Part shown: piece by piece, positions 8,724 through 18,410 of the stretch
Numbering within the stretch: the first letter of the stretch is position 1
Layout of the letters: every line of letters starts with the position of its first letter
Origin: an uncultured Pseudanabaenaceae cyanobacterium
Lineage (GTDB): Bacteria > Cyanobacteriota > Cyanobacteriia > PCC-9006 > JAAUQQ01
DNA length: 52,773 nt
Assembly (NCBI GenBank): GCA_938017515.1
Contig: CALIJJ010000024.1
Location: 1 to 52,773, forward strand
Direction: 5' to 3'
Position numbers and translations under genes: made by a program
The notes under the pieces: model-generated
Seen by the model: the letters and a program-made list of their open reading frames with translations, nothing else
Told to the model about the DNA's origin: nothing
Database searches by the model: none

Positions 8724-10025
8724 CTACTTTTGAGCCCGATGGGATTCGACCTTGCCCTTGAGAACCGCCAAGGCCTTAGCGTACTGCGGGTCTTTGACCG
8801 TGCCAATCAAGTCACGATTCTTGCCAAGACTCTCCCGTTCACCTTCACTTAGCTCAATCACCACGTCAGGTTTAATACCGCTCTTATTAATGTCGGTGCC
8901 GTTGGGCGTTAAATATTTAGCAATGGTCACGGCCAAGCCTGAGCCATCACCGAGGGGACGTACAGACTGAACGAGACCCTTGCCAAAGGTCTGAGTACCA
9001 ATCAGCTCAGCTCGACCATTATCTTGTAGGGCACCGGAGAGGATCTCGCTGGCGCTGGCCGAACCACCATCCACGAGCACCACCAAAGGTCTCTCCGTAA
9101 GGGCTCGACCGTTGGCATTCTCCTGGTCCGAGATACCGCGACGATCCACCGTAGAAACAATCGTGCCTTTATCCATCCACATGCGGGCTATTTCAATGCT
9201 GGAGAACAGGAGACCACCAGGATTGGAACGCAAGTCCATCACATAGCCATCCACGTTTTTGCTCTCTAGCTCCTGAATGGCCTCGCGCATCTCTTCCGAA
9301 GCATTAGCATTGAACTGGTTGAGGCGAATGTAGCCCGTCTTCAGCCCAGCCTCATTGCGCTCGCTAAAGCGGACGGGGTGAATTTCGATGCGAGCACGCT
9401 TAATGGGGAAATCAAGCTCTTCATCCTCATTGCGACGAATCGTCAGCGTAACGCTCTCGCCAATGGGGCCACGAATCAGCTTGACCGCATCGTCGGTGGT
9501 CATGCCGTCAGTCGTTTTGCCATCGATTTTGATAATGATGTCGCGAGACTGAATACCCGCATTAAAGGCAGGGGTGTCCTCAATGGGAGAGACCACCACA
9601 AGCTCTTTGGTTTCCTCGTCTTGGCTGAGCTGAATCCCCACGCCGGTTAGCTCACCCGATGTGTCGATCCGCATGTTGCGGAACTCATCCGGATCCATGA
9701 AGCGAGTGTAGGGATCTCCCAGGGTATCGAGCATCTCGCGGATGGCATCGTAGGCCTGGTTTTTCTCGCCGTAATTGCGATTGAGATAATCCAAACGGAC
9801 TTCGCGCCAATCCGTTTGGTTGAAGGTGCCATCGACATAGTCGTTGTCGATGATATTCCAGACCTCGTCAATCAACTCCTTGGGACTCTCCTGGAAAAAA
9901 GCTAATCCCGGAGCCTGGAAAAACGGTTGGCCCTTGGTCAGTTTCATGCCCGCACCCATCAGTGTGACGGTTGCGACTGACGCCGCCGCTACACCGACTA
10001 AAAGCTTGCGTTTGGAAACTGCCAT
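8724..10025 (-). CDS. C-terminal processing peptidase (S41 family, CtpA/B/C type)
   Basis: A periplasmic or lumenal serine protease of the tail-specific protease family. In cyanobacteria one member matures the photosystem II D1 protein, but which paralogue this is cannot be told. In order: an N-terminal signal/anchor helix (about 8-25); a conserved cap region (KELIDEVWNIIDNDYVDG); a PDZ domain (about 125-200) with the binding loop GVGIQL; and the S41 core with LRSNPGG (265-271), GGSASASEI (320-328) carrying the catalytic Ser, and FGKG with Lys349 as catalytic base. Both catalytic residues are present. It is followed after 18 bp by the Kir channel gene, an arrangement that suggests a shared transcript. 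Confidence 0.92.
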   Translation of the reverse strand: MAVSKRKLLVGVAAASVATVTLMGAGMKLTKGQPFFQAPGLAFFQESPKELIDEVWNIIDNDYVDGTFNQTDWREVRLDYLNRNYGEKNQAYDAIREMLDTLGDPYTRFMDPDEFRNMRIDTSGELTGVGIQLSQDEETKELVVVSPIEDTPAFNAGIQSRDIIIKIDGKTTDGMTTDDAVKLIRGPIGESVTLTIRRNEDEELDFPIKRARIEIHPVRFSERNEAGLKTGYIRLNQFNANASEEMREAIQELESKNVDGYVMDLRSNPGGLLFSSIEIARMWMDKGTIVSTVDRRGISDQENANGRALTERPLVVLVDGGSASASEILSGALQDNGRAELIGTQTFGKGLVQSVRPLGDGSGLAVTIAKYLTPNGTDINKSGIKPDVVIELSEGERESLGKNRDLIGTVKDPQYAKALAVLKGKVESHRAQK

Positions 10026-10359
10026 AGTGATGATGAAAATTAAGGGATTAGGGATGCAAACCCGCGATGCTAACCAGTATAGGGAGCGTTCCAGGATTCT
10101 GCATGAACTTTAGAGACAGACAGAAGAAGCAGTGAAAGGGCGTTCCAGAGGATTGAGCACCATCATATCCGAGCTGTCCAACACCATGACAAACACCCAC
10201 CACCCATCCTGACGGGATAAACGGTAAGTCATAATTCGCGATCGCCCCGCCAAAGTCCGGAGACTTTGAACCGCTGGTAGAAGGCCAGAGACTTGAGGCC
10301 AAAGTCTCTGATTGGAGGGCCCTGGGCGGAGGGATACCAAGCCATCGCATCTTCCCATC
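10026..10359. other. ispG-protease gap with two small inverted repeats
   Basis: No gene is seen. Two short hairpins share the same core: CAAAGTC (10251-10257) / GACTTTG (10262-10268), and GAGACTT (10288-10294) / AAGTCTC (10302-10308). No T-tract follows on either strand, so they are more likely regulatory or processing sites than intrinsic terminators. Confidence 0.4.
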
Positions 10360-11610
10360 CTACTCGGGATCGACCCAGCGTCCATCGTCCTTAATCAAGT
10401 TAATTAATTCCGCAACGCCGTCCACCTCAGGCACCCGCTTAATCTCCTCACGACCCCGGTAGAGCGAAATCGTTCCCGGCGTTTTGCCCACGTAGCCATA
10501 GTCGGCATCAGCCATTTCACCGGGACCATTGACAATGCAGCCCATGACAGCGATATCCAGACCCACCAAGTGGTTCGTGGCGTCGCGGACCTGATGCAGG
10601 ACATCCTCTAGGTTGAACAACGTGCGGCCACAGGAGGGACAGGCGACGTATTCCACCATGGTTTTGCGCAGGCCCAGGCCCTGCAAAATGCTGTAGCAGA
10701 CGGGGATTTCCTTTTCGGGCGCTTCAGTGAGGGAGACCCGGATGGTGTCGCCAATGCCGTCCGCCAAGAGCGTGCCAATGCCCAGGGTGGATTTGATGCG
10801 GCCATATTCGCCATCCCCAGCCTCGGTCACCCCCAAGTGCAGCGGGTAGTCCATGTTCTCCGCATCCATGCGCGCCACCATCAACCGATAGGCCGCCAGC
10901 ATCACCGGCACCCGGGAGGCCTTCATGGAGATAACGAGGTTGCGGAAGTCCAGGGATTCACAGATGCGCAGGAATTCCATCGCTGATTCCACCATGCCCT
11001 CGGGGGTATCACCGTAGGTGAAGAGCATGCGCTCCGAAAGGGAGCCGTGGTTGACGCCGATACGCATTGCCTTGCCTTGATCCCGCAAAGAAATAACCAG
11101 GGGCTCAAGGGTTTTACGAATGCGATCGCGAATCTCAACAAACTCGCTTTCGGTATACTCCGTGCGATTGTCCTGGGGCTTCTCAAACACATACAGGCCG
11201 GGGTTAATCCGCACCTTATCCACATGCTTCGCCACTTCCAGGGCAATCTTCATGCCGTTGTGGTGCACATCTGCCACCAAAGGCACATCTTGATACGTCG
11301 CCTTCAATTTCGTCTTAATTTCTGCCAGCGCCTTTGCATGCCCAAGGCTCGGCACCGTCACTCGCACAATTTCACAGCCAATTTCGTGGAGGCGGCGAAT
11401 GGCAGCCACGGAACCATCGATGTCCAGGGTGTCCTCATTGATCATGGACTGGACAACCACGGGGGCTCCTCCGCCGATGATGATGTCCCCCACATTCACA
11501 GCTCGCGTCTTGCGGCGACGAATCGTTGTTTCAACGCCAGCGGCAGCATCAGGGGCGGCAGCAACGCTGGACTTCGAGTCCGAAGAGGCTTCAGGAGAAA
11601 GGGTTTGCAT
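10360..11610 (-). CDS. ispG: 4-hydroxy-3-methylbut-2-enyl diphosphate synthase IspG (GcpE)
   Basis: Penultimate enzyme of the MEP isoprenoid pathway. It reduces MEcPP to HMBPP with a [4Fe-4S] cluster, using ferredoxin in cyanobacteria. The TIM-barrel part carries VQSMINEDT and VADVHHNG; the cluster cysteines lie in ACPSCGRT and [10 protein letters not shown] near the C-terminus. The short two-domain form (about 416 residues) is usual for cyanobacteria. The ATG at 11610 is chosen over an upstream in-frame TTG. The roughly 30 residues before [13 protein letters not shown] are Ala/Ser-rich and poorly ordered. Divergent from the chemosensory cluster. Confidence 0.96.
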   Translation of the reverse strand: MQTLSPEASSDSKSSVAAAPDAAAGVETTIRRRKTRAVNVGDIIIGGGAPVVVQSMINEDTLDIDGSVAAIRRLHEIGCEIVRVTVPSLGHAKALAEIKTKLKATYQDVPLVADVHHNGMKIALEVAKHVDKVRINPGLYVFEKPQDNRTEYTESEFVEIRDRIRKTLEPLVISLRDQGKAMRIGVNHGSLSERMLFTYGDTPEGMVESAMEFLRICESLDFRNLVISMKASRVPVMLAAYRLMVARMDAENMDYPLHLGVTEAGDGEYGRIKSTLGIGTLLADGIGDTIRVSLTEAPEKEIPVCYSILQGLGLRKTMVEYVACPSCGRTLFNLEDVLHQVRDATNHLVGLDIAVMGCIVNGPGEMADADYGYVGKTPGTISLYRGREEIKRVPEVDGVAELINLIKDDGRWVDPE

Positions 11611-11991
11611 ATCCAAAGTCGGTTGGCAAAAGTGATTTCAGATTGCCACATAACTGCCCGCTTTGGGTATTTTCTACAACACCCTGCCTGGGCAATGCTT
11701 GCCAACTGCAGTCGCGCGATCGCCTGATGTCTTTCGTCATCAGACCAGTGACCCAAACCAGTGACCCAAAACAGAATGATGGAACGCGGCTCAGAACAGC
11801 ATGATCCACGTCGCCTGAAAGCATCACCCCTAGGCTCCCCCCTCACCGTCCTCCCCTGTCCGGATAGATATCAGCAATTGTTACCAGAACAAATTACTTT
11901 TCCTAGTAAATTTTCCGTACATCTGGCCATGTCGGTCCCCCGCCATAAGTGGGCAGAATAGACACAGAAGCTTGACGAAAGTGTGGAAGCT
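11611..11991. other. Divergent promoter region between ispG and the chemosensory cluster
   Basis: No gene is seen in these 381 bases. They contain a perfect 13-bp direct duplication CCAGTGACCCAAA (11745-11757 and 11758-11770) and a small inverted repeat CTGATG/CATCAG about 15-20 bases upstream of it. Promoters for both directions must lie here, but no convincing -35/-10 pair stands out. Confidence 0.4.
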
Positions 11992-13194
11992 ATGATGACG
12001 GTCGGTGGACAAGCGTTAGCTCCTGTCGCAATTAGTGAATTTGATATGGACAAGCAAATTCGCTTGTTCAAATCATTGAAGCAGCTTCAATTGACCGGCC
12101 AACTGGTCCTCAACGACCACAAGGAACAGTCTTGGACGCTGTACCTCTATATGGGCCGGATTATTTATGCGACAGGTGGGAGCCATCCCGTGCGGCGGTG
12201 GAAACGGGGGTTGATGATTCATTGTCCCCGTCTCATTTCCGCACCCATTGTGCTCCAGGAACCCAGTCAACCCGGAGGAGAAGTCTCCAATGACTTAACC
12301 CTCTGCTGGGAGTATCAGCTCCTTTACCAGTGGGTAAGCCAAGGCAAGCTCTCTCGGGAAGAAGCCAGTAAGATTATTCGAACCATCACCGTGGAGGTGC
12401 TGTGCGATGTCGCCCAGGCCCAGGAGGTCACCTATCAGGTTAAATCCGACAACACGTTGCCGACGAAACTGACGCTCATTGATGCGGAACAGGCCGTCAT
12501 GGAGGCTCATAAAGTCTGGGAATCATGGAAGAAAGCTCGGATTGCCGATCGCTCTCCCAACTCGGTCCCGGTCATTCGTCAGCCCCAACAACTCCAAGAA
12601 AAGACCTCTCAGTCGATCTATCAGGTTCTGAGCCGCCTTCTGGATGGCCAACAGAGCCTGCGGGACCTATCGGTCAAGATGAAACGGGATGTCTCTGATG
12701 TTACTTGTTCACTCTTGCCCTACATTCAGTTGGGTCTGATTGAACTGGTGGACGTGCCAGATTTACCAGCGCCCAGTTTCCCCAAGGCCAATGTGCCAGT
12801 GGTCGAGACACCAACCCTGCGGCCGCTGATTGCCTGTATTGATGACAGTCCCTTCATTTGTCAGAGCATGTCAAAGGTTCTGACCCAGGCTAACTATCGG
12901 TTTGTGGCGGTGAATGACCCGCTACGGGCGATCGCAGTCTTGCTGGCCCGTAAACCCGATCTCATTTTCCTTGACCTAGTCATGCCCAATGCCAATGGCT
13001 ATGAGATCTGTGGCCAACTACGAAAGCTGTCATTTTTCAAAGAAACTCCCATCGTCATTCTGACGGGACACGATGGCATCGTGGACCGAGTGCGGGCAAA
13101 GCTGGTGGGTGCCTCCGAGTTTTTGTCAAAACCCGCAGATGCAGAATCAGTGCTCGGCGTAATTCGCAAGCACCTACATGAGATGGCCGAATAA
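11992..13194 (+). CDS. pixG: PATAN-domain response regulator (PixG/PatA type)
   Basis: First gene of a phototaxis-type chemosensory cluster. The N-terminal PATAN domain (about residues 10-240) has the typical FKSLKQLQLTGQL and LYLYMGRIIYATGG sequences. A C-terminal receiver domain (about 275-395) carries the acidic pair in IDDS, the phospho-acceptor Asp in IFLDLVMP, and Lys in FLSKPAD. In Synechocystis PixG belongs to the pix cluster for light-directed twitching motility; PATAN regulators are thought to act on type IV pilus motors, but that role is inferred here. ATGs at 11992 and 11995 are both possible, with GGAAG at 11985-11989 as the likely ribosome site. PixH follows after 192 bp. Confidence 0.88.
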   Translation: MMTVGGQALAPVAISEFDMDKQIRLFKSLKQLQLTGQLVLNDHKEQSWTLYLYMGRIIYATGGSHPVRRWKRGLMIHCPRLISAPIVLQEPSQPGGEVSNDLTLCWEYQLLYQWVSQGKLSREEASKIIRTITVEVLCDVAQAQEVTYQVKSDNTLPTKLTLIDAEQAVMEAHKVWESWKKARIADRSPNSVPVIRQPQQLQEKTSQSIYQVLSRLLDGQQSLRDLSVKMKRDVSDVTCSLLPYIQLGLIELVDVPDLPAPSFPKANVPVVETPTLRPLIACIDDSPFICQSMSKVLTQANYRFVAVNDPLRAIAVLLARKPDLIFLDLVMPNANGYEICGQLRKLSFFKETPIVILTGHDGIVDRVRAKLVGASEFLSKPADAESVLGVIRKHLHEMAE

Positions 13195-13386
13195 AAATAG
13201 GGAATTCTTAGAGTAAGCTCCTCAGCTTTCCCTGCATGAATCCAAGCAATCACGCTAGTTCTCCATCAGCCCCAAGCATCTCACTCGCGGATTGTTAAAG
13301 CCTGGTTGTTTTTCTAGCTCACTGCAACGATTCAACAATCCCCAATGTTTTCTGTTTTCCAGCTTTAGACTCCCGAGGTTAATCCC

Positions 13387-13752
13387 ATGAACACCGCGCT
13401 TATTGTCGAGGACTCCTTGACCGAAGCTGAAATCATTTCCAGCTGCCTCAAGCAGGGAGGTCTTGATGTTCAGCTCGCCAAAAGTGGCGAAGAAGCTCTG
13501 AAACAATTAGATTCTTCTTCCCCGGATATCATCATTTTGGATGTTGTTCTGCCGGGATGTAGTGGCTTTGAGCTATGTCGCACACTCAAAGCAGAAAGTA
13601 AAACCAGTGCAATTCCCGTATTGATGTGCTCGACAAAGGGCAGCGATATGGATAAGTTCTGGGGAATGAAGCAAGGTGCAGATGCTTACTTGCCCAAACC
13701 CATTGATCAAGAAGTCTTTATTCAAACCGTCCGCGATTTGATTAGTCGGTAG
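13387..13752 (+). CDS. pixH: CheY-like single-domain response regulator PixH
   Basis: A 121-residue stand-alone receiver domain expected to be phosphorylated by the CheA encoded downstream. Seen: the acidic pair near the N-terminus (IVEDSLTEAE), the phospho-acceptor Asp in IIILDVVLPG, Thr in MCSTKG, and Lys in YLPKPID. Its length equals a bare receiver, so it has no output domain. Position between PixG and the CheW-like PixI matches the Synechocystis order. A 798-bp non-coding stretch separates it from the next gene. Confidence 0.9.
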   Translation: MNTALIVEDSLTEAEIISSCLKQGGLDVQLAKSGEEALKQLDSSSPDIIILDVVLPGCSGFELCRTLKAESKTSAIPVLMCSTKGSDMDKFWGMKQGADAYLPKPIDQEVFIQTVRDLISR

Positions 13753-14002
13753 GGGAAATCCACGGCACGAGCAATCGGCCACAATCTCTCGGTCACAATC
13801 TCTCGGTCATAATCAAGGACATCCACCGCCCAACGAAACGCTGCAAACCACAAAACGTCTGTACAGTGTCCACTAGTGCTGCGCCGATAATCAGTGATGC
13901 AGTAGAGCCGTTCGGGCATGGAGGCCATCGAGTTGGTGCTGACCAGCGTAAAGCAATTGAGATGCTGTCTTGGGGAGATTATGTTGGCCTGATGCCTTCC
14001 CT

Positions 14003-14072
14003 CCTCCAATATCGCTTCTCTAACATTGCCTCTCTAACATTGCCTCTCCAACATCGCTTCTTCGAGCATCGA
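14003..14072. repeat. 5 x 14-bp imperfect tandem array
   Basis: Units start at 14003, 14017, 14031, 14045 and 14059. The copies at 14017-14030 and 14031-14044 are identical (TCTCTAACATTGCC) and the outer ones are diverged. The array lies in a non-coding gap. Confidence 0.8.
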
Positions 14073-14214
14073 CACCTAGGGTGTCGCATGACAGGAGGTG
14101 TCGCATGACAGGGTTTTGTGGATGGCCATCGAACAGACGGCTGAGCCATAACGAGCCGAGATTGATAGACCTTAGGGTCAGTTATCGGGATTCAGAACAG
14201 AAAACGGGATTATT

Positions 14215-14244
14215 GGGGGCGTTGATCAGTGGGTCAACGCCCCC
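14215..14244 (+). terminator. Candidate terminator/processing hairpin upstream of pixI
   Basis: Perfect 11-bp arms GGGGGCGTTGA (14215-14225) and TCAACGCCCCC (14234-14244) with an eight-base loop. No U-tract follows, so it may be an RNA-stability or attenuation hairpin, not a classical terminator. Confidence 0.45.
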
Positions 14245-14550
14245 TTGATGCTTTAAATAACACGAGATAAAACCAGCGAGAAGCATTATTTTACGGCCTT
14301 TAAAAATACATTTTATTGAAGCAAAAAAAGCTCTCATTAAATTTACGGAAGAAGCAAATTTTAATCGGTGAAGCGACAAATTTCCCTTAGTCCATTGAAT
14401 CTGGAATCCCACATTTAAGTTGTTGGGAGCGTTAATTTTTGGGGAATTCTAATCCTATGCAATACCAAGGAAGAACAACAGCATTAACTGCTTCTATTCC
14501 TTTGCCCTTGCCAGTACGATTCAAGCCCGAGTTATCTAGGAGACGAGACT

Positions 14551-15099
14551 GTGGCCCTGAACCCCGTCATTGAATCTGAATATCTGTCTCAATTGGCCGA
14601 TACAGATGCAGCCCTTCAAGGCGAACGTCATTTGGGCTGCCATTTGGTCCCTGACTTAACCGTGGCCTTGTCCGTGCAGAAAATAACCGAAGTCCTAACG
14701 ATTTCTACATCCGCTGTTACACCAATTCCTCGCATGTCTCCTTGGGTTATGGGAGTTTACAACTGGCGAGGAGAAGTTCTATGGATGGTCGATTTGGGAC
14801 ACCTTTTGGGATTGACCCCCTGGTATCAGCAAACGGCGAATCGCTCTTCCCACAACGTCATCATTACCCGCAGCCAAGACAAAATGTCTTCGAATCCGGG
14901 GGAACGAAAAATGATTGGGCTAGCAGTAAGCCAAGTGCAAGATATTGAAACACTTGATCCCCAAGCAATGCAGCCAACAACGCAAGCACTTTCTTCCCCT
15001 GAGCTAGCTCCATTCCTTCGAGGATATTGGCTCAGACCGGACGGCGATTTACTCGCTTGCCTTGATGTGGATGCGGTGTTTTCCATGATGGCGAAATAG
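14551..15099 (+). CDS. pixI: CheW-like coupling protein PixI
   Basis: Couples chemoreceptors to CheA. The 182-residue product is a single CheW domain with a roughly 30-residue N-terminal extension. Family features seen: a first strand pattern (LTVALSVQKITEVLTI), the typical WVMGVYNWRGEVLWMVDLGHLLG, and the closing strand LLACLDVDAVF. The start is a GTG supported by AGGAG at 14538-14542, eight bases upstream. Third gene in the Synechocystis-like order; the first receptor gene follows after about 155 bp of pyrimidine-rich sequence with CCTTTCCTTGCCCC-type repeats. Confidence 0.88.
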   Translation: MALNPVIESEYLSQLADTDAALQGERHLGCHLVPDLTVALSVQKITEVLTISTSAVTPIPRMSPWVMGVYNWRGEVLWMVDLGHLLGLTPWYQQTANRSSHNVIITRSQDKMSSNPGERKMIGLAVSQVQDIETLDPQAMQPTTQALSSPELAPFLRGYWLRPDGDLLACLDVDAVFSMMAK

Positions 15100-15254
15100 G
15101 GCTAATGTGCGCCCGACATTCACACCTTTAAGGGTGATGACTGTCCCCAAAAGGCTTTCAGTTTATCCCAGCCCTCCCCTTCCTTGCCCCGCCTTTCTTT
15201 ACTCCACCTTTCCTTGCCCCACTTTTCCTTGCATTGAATTTGAGGACCCATCCC

Positions 15255-18200
15255 ATGACCCAGCTGCCTTCCCAAACGCCCAACGCCGCCCAAGCGGATG
15301 AAAACAATGATGCGCTCGAGTCTGCACTTGAGAGCGGTTCCTCACAGAATGAGTCATTCCAATCCTCTGATTCATCAATGCTTGACCCGGGTCAGAGGTG
15401 GCCGCAAGACGAGGCCATAGCATCTGGAGCATTGCCATCGGATCCTCTGGACAGCAATTCGCTTCAAGCTGACATGTTGCAGGGGCCAAAGGTTGTCTAT
15501 GCAGGAAAATCTTCCGACCAAGATATTACTCAAAAGCTAGAGAAAAAGGTCGCTCAAGAGCAGCAATGGCGACAGGGAAAGTGGGGCCGCCTGCCCCTTC
15601 GTTCGAAGGTGATGCTGATTGCCGCCGTCCTGGGTTTCCTGCCGACCCTAACACTGGGCTTCATTAACTACGGTATTCAGAACAACAACCTCACCGAGCA
15701 GCTCGAACAGGAAGCACTCGTTTCAGGTGAGGCCATCAATGACCAGATGGCCCTGTTCATGCGTGAGCGCTTCGGTGATATTCAAATTATTGCTCAGAGT
15801 CGTGTCCTCAGTGATGCAACCGCCCGGGCAGAGAGTTCTGCCCAGGACAAGGTCAAAGTCCTCAATCAATTCCTCAAGGCCTATCCGGTTTACAACAGTA
15901 TCGCGGCCTTTGATTTGAGCGGCAACCCGATCGCTCAATCCTACGGTAAGGCTGTTGGCAACCATAGCGATCGCTCCTACTTTCAAGCCGCCAAAGAGTC
16001 GGGTCGCGTCTTCATCAGCCAACCCATTTTCTCCCAGAGTACGGGTAAGGCCAGCATTTACGTGGTCTCCCCCATTCGTGACAGTGCGACCCAAGAAATG
16101 ATTGGCATCGTCCGAGCCCGCATTCCCGTCTCCTATCTTGACGGTCTGTTGGAAAGCATTGCTGAGAATCAGGCCAAGGAAAAAGGGGCCTTCACTCAAT
16201 TCTCCCTCTACAACGCAGCGGGAGAACTCTTCGCGAGCAGTCAAAAGCAAGAGGGAACGAACACCACACAAGAACAGAAGTTGGTCGAGGACTTTGACAA
16301 AGGTCCTGACCAAAACCTTAACCTGGTACGTAATCGTCAAGTGGCCAAACGCTTAGTAGAGCAACAAGGTAAAGCCTTCACCGAAACGACAGCAGAGGAA
16401 ATTATTGCCCTAGTTCCTTTCAAAACCTACAGCGATACGTTTCGTTCAGAACTCCCTGCCCTGAACTGGAAAAACGTCACCACAATCGATCGTCAATCGC
16501 TCAAGGACAAGCAACAGCGCCTAGCCATCGGATTGCTGACCCAAGCTCTACTCGCAGGTGGCGTCCTGGCCATCGCAGCGGCACTCCTGGCCAATCGTGC
16601 AACTCGGCCTCTGCTGGCTGCTGTGAATGCGGTACAGGAAATTGGCCGCGGCAAACTAGATAAACGCCTACCCGTTAAAGGAGAAGACGAGCTAGCAACC
16701 CTCGCCTCTAATCTCAACCAGATGGCGGAGCAACTTCAGGGCTTCAATGCTGAACAGAACAACGCGGTTCTAAGGGCGGGTTGGCTAAGCACCATCGCCA
16801 ATGGTGCCGAGGCCATGACCGATGTAGAGCTAGACGAAAGTTTCTCTCAAGTGGTCGCCGAAGCGCGCCGTTTCCTCAAGTCGGACCGCGTTATCATCTA
16901 CCGCATTGATGATAACGGTCAACTCAGTGTTAGCCAGGAAGCCGTTGCTGGCGAACTTCCCACCGCGATCCATCTGGACTTAGAAGGGATCAAATTGCCA
17001 GAGCAATTTGTTGAGACCTTCCAACTGGGCCACCCCGTCACTCTGTCAGATACGTTGACCGAACCACTGTCCGAGGAATATGCCCAACTGCTCGGTGCAC
17101 TCCAGATTCGTTCGGAAATCGCCATCCCGATGATTGAGAACCAGCAACTCACCGGTATTTTGGTCGCCCAATCCTGTGAGCCTCGGAACTGGCAGGCCTC
17201 TGACACCACCTTCATGCAGCAGTTGGCCGCCCAAATTGGCATTGCCCAGCTCATCCAAGAAGTACAAACAGCCCGAGGCGTCGCGGAAGGCGTCGCTGAG
17301 CAAGAGAAAGAACGGACGGAAGAACTCCAACGCCGCGTCTTGCAACTCCTCATGGAAGTGGATCCGGTTTCCCAGGGTGACCTCACCATTCGCGCCAAGG
17401 TCACCGAGGATGAAATCGGTACGGTGGCTGACTCCTACAACGCCACCATTGAGAGCCTGCGAAAGATTGTAGGCCAGGTGCAAGAGGCCGTGCAGCAAGT
17501 CTCTACCACCGCCATCACCAGTGAGATAGCGGTCCAAGAACTCTCTACAGGTGCCAACCAACAAACCACAGAAATCTCCGAAGCACTAGCCCAGATTCAG
17601 CAAATGGTGGGCTCGATTCGCACAGTGGCCAATAACGCAGTTCAGGCGGAGGCTGCGGTGCAGCAGGCTGCCCAGACGGTGAAAGCGGGTGACGCAGCCA
17701 TGGATAAAACCGTGGAAGGCATCTTCGGTATTCGAGAAACCGTGGGCGAGGCCGCGAAGAAAGTGAAGCGTCTGGGTGAATCGTCCCAGAAGATTTCGAA
17801 GGTGGTCAACCTGATTGGCTCCTTCGCCGAGCAGACCAACCTCCTGGCGCTCAACGCTTCCATTGAGGCGGCCCACGCGGGTGAAGAAGGTCGAGGCTTT
17901 GCGGTGGTTGCAGACGAGGTCCGCTCCCTCGCTCGTCAGTCCGCCGCAGCAACCGCTGAGATTGAAGCCCTGGTGGCAGAGATTCAAGCGGAAACTAACC
18001 AAGTATCGGCAGCCATGGAAGATGGTACCGAGCAGGTGGTGGCCGGTACCCAGCTGGTTGAAAATGCACGGCAAAACCTGAACCAAATTGCAGCGGTGAG
18101 CGAGCAAATCAGCGGTCTTGTCGAGGCGATCGCCCAGGCCACCAACCAACAGACGGAAGCATCGGAGCTAGTGTCCAAGGTGATGACCGATGTCGCCGAC

Positions 18201-18311
18201 ATTGCCGAGAAGACCTCAGGATCAGCAACGGCGGTCTCGGGGTCCTTCCAAGAATTGGTCAACGTCGCCCAATCGCTAGAAAACAGTGTTGGACAGTTCA
18301 AGGTCAAATAA
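15255..18311 (+). CDS. Methyl-accepting chemotaxis protein with CBCR-derived GAF (PixJ-like)
   Basis: Membrane chemoreceptor, 1,018 residues. In order: a disordered acidic N-terminus (1-100); membrane helix 1 (about 117-142); a periplasmic Cache-like sensor region (143-420, with [20 protein letters not shown]); membrane helix 2 (about 422-446); HAMP (446-500); a GAF domain (about 505-672); a second HAMP-like unit ([14 protein letters not shown]); and the MCP signalling domain with an intact hairpin tip [20 protein letters not shown]. The GAF ends in a stretch typical of cyanobacteriochromes ([11 protein letters not shown]) but has neither the DXCF-type Cys nor the Cys-His pair, so covalent bilin binding is not expected. 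The ATG at 15255 is preferred to an upstream TTG. Gene position equals pixJ1. Confidence 0.88.
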   Translation: MTQLPSQTPNAAQADENNDALESALESGSSQNESFQSSDSSMLDPGQRWPQDEAIASGALPSDPLDSNSLQADMLQGPKVVYAGKSSDQDITQKLEKKVAQEQQWRQGKWGRLPLRSKVMLIAAVLGFLPTLTLGFINYGIQNNNLTEQLEQEALVSGEAINDQMALFMRERFGDIQIIAQSRVLSDATARAESSAQDKVKVLNQFLKAYPVYNSIAAFDLSGNPIAQSYGKAVGNHSDRSYFQAAKESGRVFISQPIFSQSTGKASIYVVSPIRDSATQEMIGIVRARIPVSYLDGLLESIAENQAKEKGAFTQFSLYNAAGELFASSQKQEGTNTTQEQKLVEDFDKGPDQNLNLVRNRQVAKRLVEQQGKAFTETTAEEIIALVPFKTYSDTFRSELPALNWKNVTTIDRQSLKDKQQRLAIGLLTQALLAGGVLAIAAALLANRATRPLLAAVNAVQEIGRGKLDKRLPVKGEDELATLASNLNQMAEQLQGFNAEQNNAVLRAGWLSTIANGAEAMTDVELDESFSQVVAEARRFLKSDRVIIYRIDDNGQLSVSQEAVAGELPTAIHLDLEGIKLPEQFVETFQLGHPVTLSDTLTEPLSEEYAQLLGALQIRSEIAIPMIENQQLTGILVAQSCEPRNWQASDTTFMQQLAAQIGIAQLIQEVQTARGVAEGVAEQEKERTEELQRRVLQLLMEVDPVSQGDLTIRAKVTEDEIGTVADSYNATIESLRKIVGQVQEAVQQVSTTAITSEIAVQELSTGANQQTTEISEALAQIQQMVGSIRTVANNAVQAEAAVQQAAQTVKAGDAAMDKTVEGIFGIRETVGEAAKKVKRLGESSQKISKVVNLIGSFAEQTNLLALNASIEAAHAGEEGRGFAVVADEVRSLARQSAAATAEIEALVAEIQAETNQVSAAMEDGTEQVVAGTQLVENARQNLNQIAAVSEQISGLVEAIAQATNQQTEASELVSKVMTDVADIAEKTSGSATAVSGSFQELVNVAQSLENSVGQFKVK

Positions 18312-18410
18312 GCGGCTGCAGCGCCATTCGCGAGCCCCGGATTCTTCCTGTTTCCAGCATTTTCTTTTCCCGTTTCACCTACCACTGTTGCTATCGCACG
18401 AGCGGTTCCC

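Larger units (their letters stand above)
13753..14550. other. Long non-coding gap inside the chemosensory cluster
   Basis: No convincing gene is seen in these 798 bases. They hold a 2 x 14-bp duplication (13780-13807), a 5 x 14-bp imperfect tandem array (14003-14072), a perfect palindrome CGACACC-TAG-GGTGTCG (14070-14086) whose right arm is repeated just downstream in GGTGTCGCATGACAG, and a strong GC-rich hairpin (14215-14244). The final 100 bases before pixI are AT-richer and probably carry its promoter. The gap may split the cluster into two transcripts. Confidence 0.5.

Noticed and set aside
14003..14072. Repeat array considered as CRISPR
   Set aside because: Units are 14 bp and directly adjacent with no spacers; no cas gene is present. 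The same holds for all other arrays in the window.
13722..14108. Two overlapping short open frames (minus 13722-14009, plus 13866-14108)
   Set aside because: Neither has a ribosome site or a recognisable domain, and they run through tandem repeats, so the stretch is treated as non-coding.
15255..18311. Calling the first receptor a functional PixJ photoreceptor
   Set aside because: Gene order fits, but the GAF lacks both bilin cysteine motifs; the name was therefore not given.
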